Below, in pieces: positions 41,335 to 52,905 of a DNA stretch of 64,000 nucleotides (its first letter is position 1; every line of letters begins with the position of its first letter). The stretch comes from Dromiciops gliroides (taxonomy: Eukaryota > Chordata > Mammalia > Microbiotheria > Microbiotheriidae). A program made the translations under genes and the position numbers. The DNA lies in NCBI RefSeq assembly GCF_019393635.1, contig NC_057863.1, positions 639,864,306-639,928,305 of the forward strand, given 5' to 3'. The notes under the pieces are model-generated. The model was not told the DNA's origin. It ran no database searches and was given only the letters and a program-made list of their open reading frames with translations.

Positions 41335-41860
41335 CCTCCCAGGGACCCTGGAGGTTTCAGGCAGAGGCTGAATGAGCCCCTGGCAGGGGATGAGATCCTC
41401 TGGGGAATGGGTCCGACTGAGGCCAGGTCCCTTCCAACTTTATCATTCTGTGAGGACTCTATTGCTGTGGCCCTGAGCATTTTCCCTCTTCTGGCCTCTT
41501 CCCCTGCTGGACAGCCCAACTCTAGGAGAGTTTGGGACCAGGAAAGAGGCCGGGATGTCAGGTCCCTGGGCCGAGATTGATTCCCGGCTCTCCCATGCCT
41601 TGCTGACTGTGTGACCCTGGGCAAGGCTCTGCTCCACCGTGGGCCTCGGTTTGCTCATCTACAAAATGATGAATCCAGCTCCAGATGTGTGTTGGCAGGA
41701 ACTGAGATTAGAGCCGGAAGGAGCCTCCGGGGTCATCCAGCCTGACCCTTCACTTCACAGAGGCTCCGAGACTTTAGCTGACCCAGGTACAAGGTCATCT
41801 AGGGAGTAAGTGTTGGGCAGGATGTGAACCCAGGCCCCCTGGCTCTGCCTGCAATCTTGT
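41335..41860. mobile_element. Cluster of old L2/MIR pieces upstream of AURKAIP1 exon 2
   Basis: 41370-41450 is an L2-like tail (ggtcccttccaactttatcattctgtga). 41575-41690 is MIR sense. 41700-41860 is MIR antisense. Confidence 0.55.
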
Positions 41861-42113
41861 CCTTGCAGGAAGTATTCTTGCTTCCGGGTCAGTGATGAGC
41901 TGCCTCAGGAGCCCCTGGTACCTCCCCAGAGCTCTTAGGGTTTGTGGATAGAATGTTTGTACCTTGTTCCCCACTATCCCAGAGGTCTTTGAGATTAGGG
42001 TGCGCCTCTTATCTGTCTGACCCGACACCCCACCCTCCACACCCCCTGCTCTGTGCAGTCGCCTCAGGGCCCCCGGGAAAGGTTTGGTGAACGAATGAAG
42101 GCTTGTTTTTCAG

Positions 42114-42205
42114 TCTTCCTGAGCCTTGCCCTCAAAGGACAGACCCAGACACCATGTTTCTGGCTCGTGTGACCTCTCAGCTAACTCGGGCGGTGCCCTG
42201 GGCAG
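42114..42205 (+). CDS. AURKAIP1: AURKAIP1 first coding exon (5' UTR 42114-42153, codons 1-18)
   Basis: Acceptor TTTTTCAG at 42106-42113 and donor GCAG|GTAAGAG. The presence of an acceptor means at least one untranslated exon lies upstream, most likely in the CpG island near 40.2 kb. Confidence 0.88.
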
Positions 42206-43602
42206 GTAAGAGTCGGTTTTGTGGGTGGGCTCAGGCTGCCCCTGGACTGGCTCGGTGGCCCCACGAGATGGTGTCGTCGGTGACGCCCCTGCCTCCCGGG
42301 TGTGTGCACCAGCTGCCCCTTTTCAGGCCAGCGAGAGGCCTTCTGGTCAGCTTGGATGACCGGTGGGTGGAGGGAGGCAGGAGAGGGCTGCGATTCTTGT
42401 TCACTGTTGCTGTGGGTTGTCCTCGGGGCCATCTCTCAGGAGGCTTCACTCTGCCTTGTGTGCTCACTTGGGAGGAGGCCAAGTAGTCTGCCAGCCCTGA
42501 CCTCCCCGCTCCCCACAGTTATCTCCCCTTCCAGTCGGGGCCTGGAGCCTCAGCACAGTCTGCCTGTTGTGAGGTCACCCAGCAGTGGGCAGAGCCCCTG
42601 GACAGTCAGTTGACCCCAGGAAGCTTTGGGAAAGGTGCCCAGGGTCCCCCGGATTGTCAGCAGGCTCTCCTTCCTTGCAGGCCGATGTTTGTCACGGCCG
42701 GGTCCTGCGGCGTCCCCTCGAGTCTTTGTAGCCCAGCGGGGCTGTTACAGCACCTGGCCCTGGGGCAGGAATGGGCCAGCCCCCCAGGCCCAGGTCCGGA
42801 CAGATCCCGAGATGGAGGAGATGCTGGTTCCCAGGAGGATGTCCATCAGCCCCCTGGAGAGCTGGCTCACCGTTCGGTACCTGCTCCCTAAGCCCGAGGC
42901 TGCTGTCCCTGCCCCCAGACCTGGGGTAGTGAGCCTGGCCTTGCTCTATGACTGTCCCCCAAGTGAGGCCCGGAACGGGGAGGAGCTGGGGGAAGGAGGC
43001 GCCCGGGGGGCCCCCACAATGCACTGCAAGAACGTGCTGAAGATCCGCCGCCGAAAGATGAACCACCACAAATATCGCAAGCTGGTGAAGAGGACCCGGT
43101 TCTTGAGGCGCAAGGTCCGAGAAGGGAGAAGGAAACGGAAGCAGGTGAGCCCCGGAGCCTCTCGCTAGGCCTCATCCTCTGGGACGGCACCGAGACGTGC
43201 CGGGCACGCAGTGGAGAAAGCCGGCTCTGAGCGTCCCCAGCCTTGTGTTCTGGGCCTTGGGCCCTCTGAGGCCCTGCTGTTCAGGGCTCCCTGGCCCCGG
43301 CTGCCTCTCCTGGTGATGCCTCTGGAGGTTGGGCTTTCCACTCCTGCATTGGTGTCCCCCATCACAGTGAGGAGCAGCTACTCGCGGGGGAGCCTGTCTG
43401 CAGCCGCCTGCGGGCTGCAGGAGGTATTGCGTGGACTTGGTGGGCATGTGCCGCAGCTTTGCCCTCAGTCACCCTTCTCCTCTCTCTCTGCCCCTCACAG
43501 ATGAGGTTTGAGAAGGACCTGAAGCGGATGTGGAAGAGAGCAGGCTTGAAGCAGGCCCCTGAGGGCTGGCAGCCCCCCAAGATCTATGTGAAGAGCACTT
43601 GA
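42154..43602 (+). CDS. AURKAIP1: Aurora kinase A-interacting protein 1 / mitochondrial ribosomal protein mS38, three coding exons, 205 aa
   Basis: Joining 42154-42205, 42681-43144 and 43501-43602 gives 205 residues (human about 199). Seen: an arginine-bearing N-terminus ([18 protein letters not shown]) typical of a mitochondrial targeting peptide and very like the human start; the conserved [19 protein letters not shown] block (63-81); and the basic mS38 core [20 protein letters not shown] (133-152), followed by a continuous lysine/arginine-rich helix to about residue 172. The tail ends in [15 protein letters not shown]. Known: mS38 is a small-subunit mitoribosomal protein whose basic helix binds 12S rRNA near the decoding region; it was first described as a negative regulator of Aurora A. 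Splice sites are canonical, in phases 1 and 0. The variable middle (residues 89-131) is unlike human, as expected for this gene. Confidence 0.97.
42681..43144 (+). CDS. AURKAIP1: AURKAIP1 second coding exon (residues 18-172)
   Basis: Acceptor CCTTGCAG, donor CAG|GTGAGC. It contains the conserved MLVPRRMS block and nearly all of the basic mS38 domain. Confidence 0.95.
43501..43602 (+). CDS. AURKAIP1: AURKAIP1 last coding exon (residues 173-205)
   Basis: Acceptor CCCTCACAG; encodes [20 protein letters not shown] and the PPKIYVKST end, with TGA at 43600-43602. Confidence 0.95.
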   Translation: MRFEKDLKRMWKRAGLKQAPEGWQPPKIYVKST

Positions 43603-43635
43603 GCCCCTCCCAAGTGCCTCCTGCTGCAGCATTTT

Positions 43636-43641
43636 AATAAA
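43636..43641 (+). terminator. AURKAIP1: AURKAIP1 poly(A) signal (AATAAA)
   Basis: AATAAA lies 34 bp after the stop codon, giving a very short 3' UTR, as is usual for this gene. Confidence 0.85.
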
Positions 43642-43649
43642 AACAGTGC

Positions 43650-45000
43650 CCCCACACCCACGCCTCCTCCCAGTGCCTTCATCCTTCCTTCCTCCCTGGG
43701 ACAGTGAGGCCGGGAAAGCTTCTAGGATATGGGCGGGCTGGGGGTTGTGATGAGACCCGGGGATTCTGGGTCATGGAGCTCAGTGGTCCCTGCTGTGTCC
43801 CTGGAGGGACCGGAGAGGCAGCCCTGCCCCCACCGAGTCCGGGGGGTCTTAGGGAGGAGGGGGACGGAGCAGTTGTAGCAGTAGGCTGGTGGCCATTCAC
43901 ATTCCGAGTCACTTCTACCCCTTGTTGGGAGAGGATTGGGGATGAGTGCCGGGGTTTGGGGCTCATCAGTCTGGGAAACTCCGGGTGTGGTGCAGACACC
44001 TCCTCATTGGTCTTCCCTCCCGCACCCAATGAGAAGGCAAGAAGTCCAGTACCCACTACATGTGTGTATATACAGACAGAGTCATGTGAGACGTATTGCT
44101 GCATTAGCCATGGAGAACTTGCAGTCTCAGAAGTTGCCTGGGACACTAAGCACGGCCTTCCAAGGCCTTGCACCCTAGTAATGTCAGACTCGAATAGAAA
44201 TGGGGACTGCTGCCCCACACATAGGGGTCCCTGAGGGCTGCGTGGTGGCTTGGCTTTACCATGCCGCATTATCTACATTTTATCGTGTTTTTCTTATGTT
44301 AAATATTCCCCAATAACACGAATCTGGATCAGCCCGTCTGTGGTGTCGGGGGCCACAGTTTGACACCTGATCTACTGGGACCTCATCGTTCTATGGGGGA
44401 GCTAGGACTCATAAAGTCAGAACTTGAGGGCTGACAAGCATCTCCACAGCTATTAGTCCAATCTGCACCCCAAAGGGATCTTCATTGACCTCCCCGTCAA
44501 GTGGGCCTCCTGTGTTCGCTTAGTGACCATCCAGGAGGAAGTGCCAGGGCCGCCCATTCCACTTTTGGATGCTCCTTATTCAAAATTAGGAGCTTTTTTT
44601 CTGACATCAAATTTAGATTTCCCTCTGATCTCCCCAGTCTTTCCAATCTAAACTTCGTTTCCTTCAAGTAAACCTCCTGTGACATCAACTCGGGGTCCTC
44701 CAGACGCTTGGACTCCTCAGTGCCCTTAAATTCTCCCAACAGTCCTAGTGACAAACTCCTAAGGCCAAGGCCTGGATGGTTTTCTCCACCAGAGCTGCCT
44801 CTAAGCAGGATGCAGTCCCGTTCCTCAGATTCCTCAGCCCCCTTGGCCTGTTTGGGAGACCCTGAGGCTGGAGTGTGGTGTTTGAACAAAGGTGTCACCC
44901 CTTACCTCTAATTGGGGATGCCCAGCTTTTTTCTGATGAGCAGAGACCAATGACCTGAACACAAGTCCCCTAACTCCAGGTCCTTTTGTCCGACTGTGTC
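43650..45000. other. Unique sequence downstream of AURKAIP1
   Basis: GC-moderate with no repeat recognised. Frames of 130-196 codons (43679-44269, 44497-44898) lack known domains and splice context and are not called. Confidence 0.4.
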
Positions 45001-45005
45001 ATGGC

Positions 45006-45245
45006 ATGATAGGACAGACAGGTGGTGCCATGGTAGACAGAACACCAGGGCTGGGGTCAGGAAGACCCGAGTTCAAATCTTGCGCCAGGTACTCCTTGCT
45101 GTGTGACCCTGGGCAAGTCACTTCACCCTGTTTGCTTCAGCTTTCTCATCTGTCAAATGAGCTGGAGAAGGGGATGGCCAACCAGTCCAGGATCTTTGCC
45201 AAGGCAACCCCAAGTGGGGCCGAGAAGTAGGCCGTGACTGAGCCA
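45006..45245 (+). mobile_element. SINE type B, near full length, diverged
   Basis: gacaggtggtgccatggtagacagaacacc to gtgggg-like caagtggggccgagaag. Confidence 0.75.
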
Positions 45246-47045
45246 CAAAAATCTCAGCATGAGTAGGCGTACAGATGTCTCCTGCTGGTTGTTCTTGTTT
45301 CTACTGACTGCTCTGGTGATAAGCAGTAAGTGACCACCTCCAGTATACTGGGAAAAGACCTTCATATTTATATGCCTTCCAACCTGATCAGTCAATTAAC
45401 CATCAATCAATCAGCATTGTTAAGTACCTTACAGGCACAGAGTCCTTGATCTCAAGGACCTCACAGTCTAGTGCACGGTGCCTGATGACCTCAGAATTTA
45501 AGGTAAATCCTTGGGGAGGCTGAAATCTACCCTTCACTGACCTCAGGGAGCATTAGGGGTTAGGGTCATTTGTCTAAGAAGATGGTGGAGAAACAGTTGG
45601 CAAGAGATGGGTTTTTCTTCCCGGGCCCGTGAGGTCTTTATTATTGAGTAAGTGACTTTTGTTAGACACAGACCCAGCAGGGTTGATGTGCTGAGGAGAA
45701 GTGGGGGGAGATGGAGGCTCTACTGTCCTCTCAAACATTTAGGCATTAGGAATATACCTCCCCTTCCCTGGCTCCCATGATGTCTGGAGAATCACACCCG
45801 GCTCTCAAGGCCAAAGTGGGGCTAGGTCTCTGGTTAGTGAGCACTTCAGAGGCAAGACTGGAGCCCAGGTTACCTGATGTGTGGGGCTCTGCCACTTGGT
45901 CCCTCATAGTCTGAGCAGGGAGGGTCTTCCTGCCCAATGGAACAGAGAAAGAGCCAGCATATTGGCCACATCCAACAGCTTCAACAAGCTGTCTCACGAG
46001 GGGAGAATGGGATGGCCCGTGTCCAGGCTGGCTGCACTTGCGGCTGGGAAGGCTGCAGGTTTGGGTCCAGGGGCCAAGGAGAGAAAGGCTCTTGATTTCA
46101 TGGACTGTTTCCTCATGGATGTCACAAGGTGGCAGTAGACCCGCATCCTTCATTCATCTAGATCCTACCACAAAGAGCTGGCAGTAGATGGGAATGCCAT
46201 TGAAGGCAGAGACCCATCCTAATGGCAAGATTATTACACCAGGGTTCCGGGGCCCCAGTCAGACTTCTCCCACTTGAAGACGAGGTATCGGAGATTCTAG
46301 GTTCTGCGCAGAATGTCAGAATTGGGAGAGACATTAGCTTAGAGGCAAACCCACAGTGGCATCGTGGGGGACACGTCAGCCATCCTCAAGTATGTCATGC
46401 GGAAGAGGGATGCTCCTTGAACTGTCTGGCCCCAGTATACAGAACCAGGAGCAATGGGGGGGGGGGGGAGGCTTCAAAGTCTGGAGCCTGGACTTGACAT
46501 GTCATGGCTATTCAGAGTAGATTCCCTTCTAGGTAGAGTTCCACCAGGCCGCTGAGCCCCCACCAGCTCTGAGATCATTTGCATCTCAGAGAACAGAGGG
46601 AAGGCCGCTGGAGAACAGAGTTCCAGCAAGGGAATGAAGGCCACCCAAAGCGAGGGACCTGGACCTCTGTGTCCCCAGGCAGAGGCTCTCGCCATTCCAT
46701 TGCCCCTCTCTTTGGGTCCCAGCAAAGTTTCACGTTGACGTCTGCCCTTGGCTACACTTGCTGCTTAACAGGGCTTCATGTTGAAACCTTCTTCAGTGGG
46801 GATGACCACCTTCTAATTCATAGGATCCAAAAAAAGCCACGGAAATGTGGCCAGCGTGACCTTCCCCTGTTCTTAATACAGTGTAGTCATCCCCCTATGT
46901 GACTTGGTGCAGTTCCTTCTTAACAGTAACTTCAAATCTTTAGCTGAATAAACATGAACGAATGAACAGGATGGTCTTGAAAGCACCATGTGCTTCAGGC
47001 ATAAAAATAGGCCACCCCTCAAGAAGCTTTCATTCTCTTCCCCCT
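45246..47045. other. Unique intergenic stretch
   Basis: No coding signal. Includes an L2/MIR tail scrap near 45390-45475 and a G-run at 46456-46469. Confidence 0.4.
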
Positions 47046-47049
47046 GCCC

Positions 47050-47455
47050 ACACTTAATAGTATTTTACTTTTTCCCAATTACATGTAAAGCTAATTTTCA
47101 ACATTTATTTTTGTAAGATTTCGAGTTCCAAATTTTTCTCCCTCCCTCCCCAAGACAGCACGCAATCTGATATAGGTTGTACAGTACAATCATGTTAAAC
47201 TATTTCCACATTAGTCATTCTGTGAAAGAAGAATCAGAACAAAAGGGAAAACCACGAGAAAGAAAAAACAAACAAAAAAAATGAAAATCATATGCCTCAG
47301 TCTGCATTCAGTCTCCATAGTTCTTTCTCTGGATGTGGAGAGCATTTTCCTTCATGAGTCCTTCGGAAATGTCTTGGATCATCGTATTACTGAGAACAGC
47401 TAAGTCTATCTTAGGTGATCCTGACACAATGTTGCTGTTACTGTGTTCTGCTCAC
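47050..47455 (-). mobile_element. L1 3' end, antisense
   Basis: cccaattacatgtaaagctaattttc ... gagttccaaatttttctccc ... gatgtggagagcattttcc. Confidence 0.75.
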
Positions 47456-47509
47456 AAGAAACTTTTGTTCTATTGAGTCTGTGGTTTTTGGTGTCTCTCA
47501 CTCTAAAAA

Positions 47510-47650
47510 TGAGGGCCAGTGTGACAAAGTAGATAAGAGGACTAGCTTATGAGTCACAGAGTCCTGAGTTCAAATCCCATCTCAGTCACATCACAGTTGT
47601 GTAGCCCTGGGTGATCTTTCAGTGACCCAGGGAGATCTGTTACCTTTGAG
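47510..47650 (+). mobile_element. Old tRNA-SINE fragment
   Basis: gtgacaaagtagataagagg ... gagttcaaatcccatctcagtc. Confidence 0.55.
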
Positions 47651-47779
47651 GTAGAGTGGGCGAGGGTTCACCTATATTGGTAGAGGGAGCTTCCGCACTT
47701 GGGTTTCTAAACCAGGAGAAAAAAAACAACCAACACTTTCAAAGACAAAAATAAGTATTCTTACCTGTTTTCATTTGGT

Positions 47780-47850
47780 GTACATACATACATACATACA
47801 TACTTACATAAATACACACATACTTACATACATACATACTTACATACATA
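47780..47850. repeat. (CATA)n / (TACT) microsatellite
   Basis: catacatacatacatac with tactt interruptions. Confidence 0.9.
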
Positions 47851-47859
47851 TATTCATAG

Positions 47860-48245
47860 AACTCATTTTGCAGATGAGGGAGCTGAGGGCTAAGGAGATT
47901 AAGTAATAGAAGGTCACACAGGCAAGTGTCAATCAATGGTAGGATTCAAACCCAGCTTTTCAGATTCCAGAGGCAGTGGTCTTGGGGGCAGCTAGGGGGC
48001 GCAATGGATAGAGCACAGGGTCTGGAGTCAGGAAGACCTGAATTCAAATTCTACCTCAGACACTTCTAGCTGTGTAACTCTGGTAAATCATTTTTAATCC
48101 CTGTCTGCCTCAGTTTCCTCAATTATAAAATGGAGATAATAAAGCACTTACCTTCCAGTGTTGTTGTAAGGATCAAATATTTGTAAAATGCTCAGCACAG
48201 TACCTGGCCTATAGTAAATACTTTATAAATGTTAGCCATCATCAT
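47860..48245. mobile_element. Antisense MIR scrap (47860-47975) and sense tRNA-SINE with MIR-like tail (47983-48245)
   Basis: The second runs from ggcagctagggggcgcaatgg to ataaatgttagccatcatcat. Confidence 0.65.
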
Positions 48246-48307
48246 TTTAAGCCAGCACTGGACTTGAAGCCAGAAGATACCATTTAGTTCAATAAGCATT
48301 TGTTAAG

Positions 48308-48562
48308 GGGCAGCTAGGTGGCACTGCAGTGGATAAAGCACTGGCCCTGGATTCAGGAGGACCTGAATTCAAATCTGGCCTCAAACACTTGACACTAGCT
48401 GTGTGACCCTGGGCAAGTCACTTAACCTTCATTGCCCCCACCTAAATAAATAAATAAAAAATAAACAAACAAACAAATTATTAAATAAGTGAATGAATGA
48501 ATGAATAATTAGGTGAATAAATAAATAAGTGAACGAATAAATAAACAAATTAAAAAAAAAAC
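48308..48562 (+). mobile_element. SINE type A with expanded A-rich tail
   Basis: Duplication CATTTGTTAAG (48297-48307 and 48563-48573). The tail has grown into about 115 bp of aaataaat / gaatgaat repeats (48444-48560). Confidence 0.9.
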
Positions 48563-48653
48563 CATTTGTTAAGCATCTTTCTGTGCAAGCCACTCTGCCG
48601 GGTGCTAAGGAAGCAAAGAAAAATGGACAAAAACCTTGCATTCTACTTGGGAT

Positions 48654-49101
48654 TGTAAGGAGCTAAAATTCTAGCTATGCTGTCTAAAATATCTAATGAG
48701 TGGTCACCAATAAATTATAAGCTTTAGCAAGAGTTTAGACTTTTAAGCATTTATTAAGGAGAATAAGAATTTGGTGAAGAGAGAGAGAAAGGCCTAGATT
48801 CATCTATCTATTAAAGGGAGAGCGCATTTTAGCTCCACTCTCCACGAGAGTCCTCACAAAAGAGAGGGAGCTATACCTCCTTCATCCCACAAGCCTCCTG
48901 TGAAACTGGCAACATCCCATCTACATGCACACACGTCTCTAAGCTAATTGGCTGGTAGCCTTGATAGACAGCACCCACGAGCAAATGTCACATCCTGACG
49001 CCAAGGACCTGACCACATGGCTTGCCCTCAGACACCTTCTCCTCATGGCAGAGCTTTCCTACAGTAGCTCTCCAGCAGGTGGTGTCATTCCAATCGTTAC
49101 A
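48654..49101 (-). mobile_element. Solo LTR, same family as 521-1080
   Basis: Bounded by TGTAAGGAG ... ATCGTTACA with a 4-bp duplication GGAT (48650-48653 and 49102-49105). The poly(A)-signal region reads on the minus strand. It shares agcaagagtttag...tttattaa with the LTR at 0.5-1.1 kb. It is a fossil with no internal region. Confidence 0.75.
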
Positions 49102-49104
49102 GGA

Positions 49105-49325
49105 TGGAGTATATGAAAGCTACCCATATAAATACAAAGAGTAATTAAAGGGGGAAAAATAGGGAAATATTAGAAGGGAGAAAATAGTCAGCAGAAGTAT
49201 CAGGGAAGGCATTTTGGAAGAGGTAGCATCTGAACTGAGTCTTGGAGAAAGAGAAGGATTTGGAAAGGTTCTTAGGTTCCTAGATTTAGAGCTGGGAGGC
49301 TCTTTAGAATCAATCAAGTCCAACC
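49105..49325 (-). mobile_element. L2 3' region, antisense
   Basis: aaggcattttggaagaggtagcatctgaactgagtcttgg type sequence. Confidence 0.55.
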
Positions 49326-49342
49326 CTCTCTCTCTCTCTCTC

Positions 49343-49492
49343 TTTTTTTTTTTTTTGGTGAGGCAATTGGGGTTAAGTGACTTGCCCAGGGTCACACAGC
49401 TAGTAAGTGTCAAGTGTCTGAGGCCAGATTTGAACTCAGTTCCTCCTGAATCCAGGGCCGGTGCTCTATCTACTTCACCACCTAGCTGCCCC
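49343..49492 (-). mobile_element. SINE type A, antisense
   Basis: Flanks aaccctctct on both sides; a (CT)n run precedes the T-tail. It splits an antisense MIR (49270-49320 and 49493-49579). Confidence 0.9.
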
Positions 49493-49579
49493 ACAACCCT
49501 CTCTTTTTACAGATGAGGAACCCAAGCCCCATACAGGAGATGTGACTTGCCCAAGGTCACACAGCTAATAAGAATCTGA

Positions 49580-49718
49580 GGTGGTACAGTGGATAAAGCA
49601 CTGGCCCTGGATTCAGGAGGACCTGAGTTCAAATTCAACCTCAGACACTTGCCACTTACTAGCTGTGTGACCCTGGGTAAGTCACTTAACCTTCATTGCC
49701 CTGCAAAAAAAAAAAAAA
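49580..49718 (+). mobile_element. SINE type A, 5'-truncated
   Basis: Lacks ggggcagcta; flanks agaatctgag / aaatctgag. It splits the same antisense MIR (tail at 49719-49775). Confidence 0.85.
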
Positions 49719-49939
49719 TCTGAGATAGGATTTAAACCCAGATCTTCCTAAGTCCAGTGCCCTATCCACTGTGTTATATTCTTCCTTTCAAAATTGAGAG
49801 GAAGGAATACATGGGGAACAGCCAGGGCAAAGGTCTTGTGATGGGAGATACAGTAACCTGTGTGATGAACTTCAAGTAAGTCCAGTTTGTTGATATAGTT
49901 TGGGGGAGGGAGGAGTGATGTGTAAGAAGTCTGGGAAAG

Positions 49940-50087
49940 GGGGCAGCTGGGTGGCGCTGCAGTGGATAAGGCACCGGCCCTGGATTCAGGAGGACCTGAG
50001 TTCAAATTCAGCCTCAGACACTTGACACTTACTAGCTATGTGACCTTGGGCAAGTCACTTAACCCTCATTGCCCTGGGAGGGGAAAA
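49940..50087 (+). mobile_element. SINE type A
   Basis: Duplication agaagtctgggaaag / agaagtctgagaaag, inserted in L2. Confidence 0.9.
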
Positions 50088-50283
50088 AGAAGTCTGAGAA
50101 AGAAGGAAGGAGCCAGGTTGGGAAGAACTTTCAATGTCAAACCAAGGACTTTATATTTGCTCCTGGAATTAACCAGAGTTTATTGAGTAAGGATGTGATG
50201 TGGTCAGACCCATGCTTTAGGAAGATGACTTGGACAGCTGAGTGGGGAGAGACAGGGCAGGGGGACTCAGCAGCAGGCTATTG

Positions 50284-50612
50284 AAAAAGAGCATTCAAGA
50301 GGTCATGGGGGAGAACAGTTTATACAATAATGAGACAAACAAGTTTGAAAGACTTAGGAATTCTGATGAATACAAAGACCAGCCACAATCCAGAGGACTT
50401 GTGATGCAACATGTTCCCCACATCCTGATAAAGTGCAGGTTGAAAAATATTTTTTTGGACATGGCCAATCTGGGAATTTGTTTTACTTGACTCTACATGT
50501 TTGTAACAGGGATGTAACAGAGTTGGGGTTTTCCCCCCACCCCCGTAAAGGGTGGGAAGGAAAGAATGCAAACCTGAAAATTAAATCAAATTTAATTTAA
50601 AAAAAATTTGGT
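50284..50612 (+). mobile_element. L1 3' end in L2
   Basis: acttaggaattctgatgaatac ... ggacatggccaatctggg ... aaattaaatcaaatttaattt, another L1 tail subfamily. Confidence 0.6.
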
Positions 50613-50613
50613 G

Positions 50614-50768
50614 GGGAAGCTAGGTGGTGCAGTGGATAGAGCACCGGCCCTGGAGTCAGGAGGACCTGAGTTCAAATTCGGCCTCAGACACTTAACACTT
50701 ACTAGCTGTGTGACCCTGGGCAAGTCACTTAACCCCAGTTGCCTCACTAAAAATAAATAAATAAATAA
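50614..50768 (+). mobile_element. SINE type A
   Basis: Duplication aaaatttggtg on both sides; (AAAT)n tail. Confidence 0.9.
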
Positions 50769-50769
50769 A

Positions 50770-50935
50770 ATTTGGTGATGAGGGCCTGAACTGGATGGGG
50801 GGCTGGATGGGGGGATTCTTTACCACCTCTGTGAGGGGAGGGGAGGGAGGAAAGGAGGGATAAAGTTTGGAACTTGAAACTTTAAATAAAAATGTTTATT
50901 ATTTTTCTAAAAATAAGGGAATGTATATAGGAGAA
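50770..50935 (+). mobile_element. L1 3' end, short
   Basis: gggaggggagggaggaaaggaggg then ggaacttgaaactttaaataaaaatg; structurally like 5351-5502 and 61705-61830. Confidence 0.65.
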
Positions 50936-52509
50936 TGTTGTGGAGGTAGAAATAATAAAATTTGTCAGAAAAAGAAAAGTTCTGAAGAGGAGAGAATTTT
51001 TAGGAAAAGATAATGAGTTCTATTTTAGAAATGTTGAGTTTGAGATGTCTATGGGCCATCCTGGTCAAGATGTCCAAAAGGTAGTTGTTGAAGAACTGAA
51101 GCTCAGGAGAGAGATTAGGGCTGGATATATAGATCTTGGAACCATCAGCATGGAGAGGATAATTCAACGCATTCATAACTGAACTCAGTGACAAGGTGGC
51201 TGGAAGGAAGGGTGTAGAGATAGAAGAGAAGAGGACCCAGAGCAGAGTCTGGAGAGACAACCATGCTTAGTAGGCTCAACATGGATGAAAATCTATCAAA
51301 GGAGACAGAGAAGGAGTGGTCAGAGAGGTAGGAAGAGAACCAGGAGAGAGCAATCTCATTGAAAACTCAAAGAGGAAAGAGTAACCAAAATGAGAAGGTC
51401 ACTCACAGGACCAAAGGCTGCAGGGAAGTCAAAAAGGATGAGGACTGAGAAAAAGCCATTGGGTTTGGCAATAAAACTATTGTTGGTAACCTTGAAGAGA
51501 ACACTAAGGAGGTCTGCAGCCAGATTGCAGCAGAGGGTTAGAAGAGTGAGCTGAGAGGGTGGGGAGATGCAGACAGCTGTTACAAATTTATATGAGAAGG
51601 GGAGAGATATAGGACAACAGTGTGACAAGGGGAATTAGGGTTTTTTAAGGACAGGAGAGATTTGCATATGTTTGGAGACAGCAGAGACGTAGCCAGGAGA
51701 CAGGGAGATATTGGATTAGAGAGAGTGGGGTTGAAGAAGACAGGAAAGGAATTGCATCAAGGGGACATGTAGAAGGCTTGGCCTTGGCAAGGAGAAGGGC
51801 CGCCTCTTCACCAGATACCGGAGTGAAGGAAGAATGAGTGTGTGTGGGGGGGTGTTATTAGGGTAAGGTAAGATAAAGAGAAGGGAAAAAAAGGAAATTC
51901 CTTTGCCTCTTAGTTTTTGTTTCTTAGTTAAGTAGCAGGAACTGGAAAGTTGGGGTATCTGAGGGGACCTTGACATATATGTTGAACTCATTAGCATGAG
52001 GGTAGAAGTTGGGGTGGAGGAGGTCTGTGAGCCAGACACCGAACTCGCTGAGGAAGAAAGGACAACATCCTGGGGGTGTGTAGATAACGGCCAAGAGGAT
52101 CTGGACTGGACGATAAATTTGGAGAGTGTGGTCCTCATGGGAAGAGAGGCTTCTAAATGATAACACTGGGAGTGACAATGAGGACCAATCTGGGCTCTAA
52201 TTCTGTCAGGGGTATGAGAGAAAATGTAATTAGTGCTGGAAAGGGTAGCCAGGACACAATGTCATGGGGGGAACTGGGACTTGGTGAGGGCCAGGAGATG
52301 GAAAGAGCAAGAAGGATGCAAGATGAGAAGAGATCTGTTAATCATGGAATAAGTATTCCAGAGGGCACAGTGGAAGGGGCCGGCAGATCTGGATTGGAAC
52401 ATGGGATTGGGGAGGGAAAATGTCAAGGAGGTGGAAATGAGGAAATAGAATGCTGTACTTATAGAGGGAGTGGTTGATTTTTTCAGTGGTCTGGGGTTCA
52501 GTATTAATA

Positions 52510-52905
52510 GAAAGGGCAGCTGGGTGATTAGTGGATAGAGTGCTGGGCTTGGAGTCAGGAAGACCTGAGTTCAGATCTAGCCTCATACATCATGTGACTC
52601 TGGGTAAGTCACTTAACCCTGTTTGTCTCCGTTTCCTCCTCATCCACAAAATAAGCTAGAGAAGGGGCAGCTAGATGGCACAGTGGATAGAGCACGGGCC
52701 CTGGAGTCAGGAGGACCTGAGTTCAAATCCGGCCTCAGACACTTAACACTTACTAGCTGTGTGACCCTGGGCAAGTCACTTAACCCCAATTGCCTCACTA
52801 AAAAAAAAAAAAAAAAAAAAAAGCTAGAGAAGGAAATGGCAAACCACTCCAGTGTCTGCCAAGAAATGGGGTCACAAAGAGTCAGACATAACTGAACCAT
52901 AAAAC
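52510..52905 (+). mobile_element. SINE type B split by a SINE type A
   Basis: Left part 52510-52665; right part 52821-52905 (tggcaaaccactccagtgtc ... gagtcagacataactga). Confidence 0.85.
52666..52820 (+). mobile_element. SINE type A nested in type B
   Basis: Perfect duplication AAGCTAGAGAAGG (52653-52665 and 52821-52833); 20-plus A tail, so young. Confidence 0.92.

Larger units (their letters stand above)
49860..52500 (-). mobile_element. Long antisense L2 with recognisable ORF2 domains
   Basis: Minus strand translations show L2 landmarks from 3' to 5': HRHLKLNISKIELIIFS and ADGSKIYISSPNLSPELQFF (51000-51260, next to the YADD position); FSVLILFDFPAAFGPVSD (51356-51628, the LDLSAAFDTVDH region); and an endonuclease-side region to about 52490. 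It is interrupted by L1 tails and SINEs (listed) and has many stops. Confidence 0.75.

Noticed and set aside
43679-44269. 196-codon minus-strand frame after AURKAIP1
   Set aside because: Immediately follows the AURKAIP1 poly(A) signal, has a plus-strand frame of similar length over it, and no recognisable domain.
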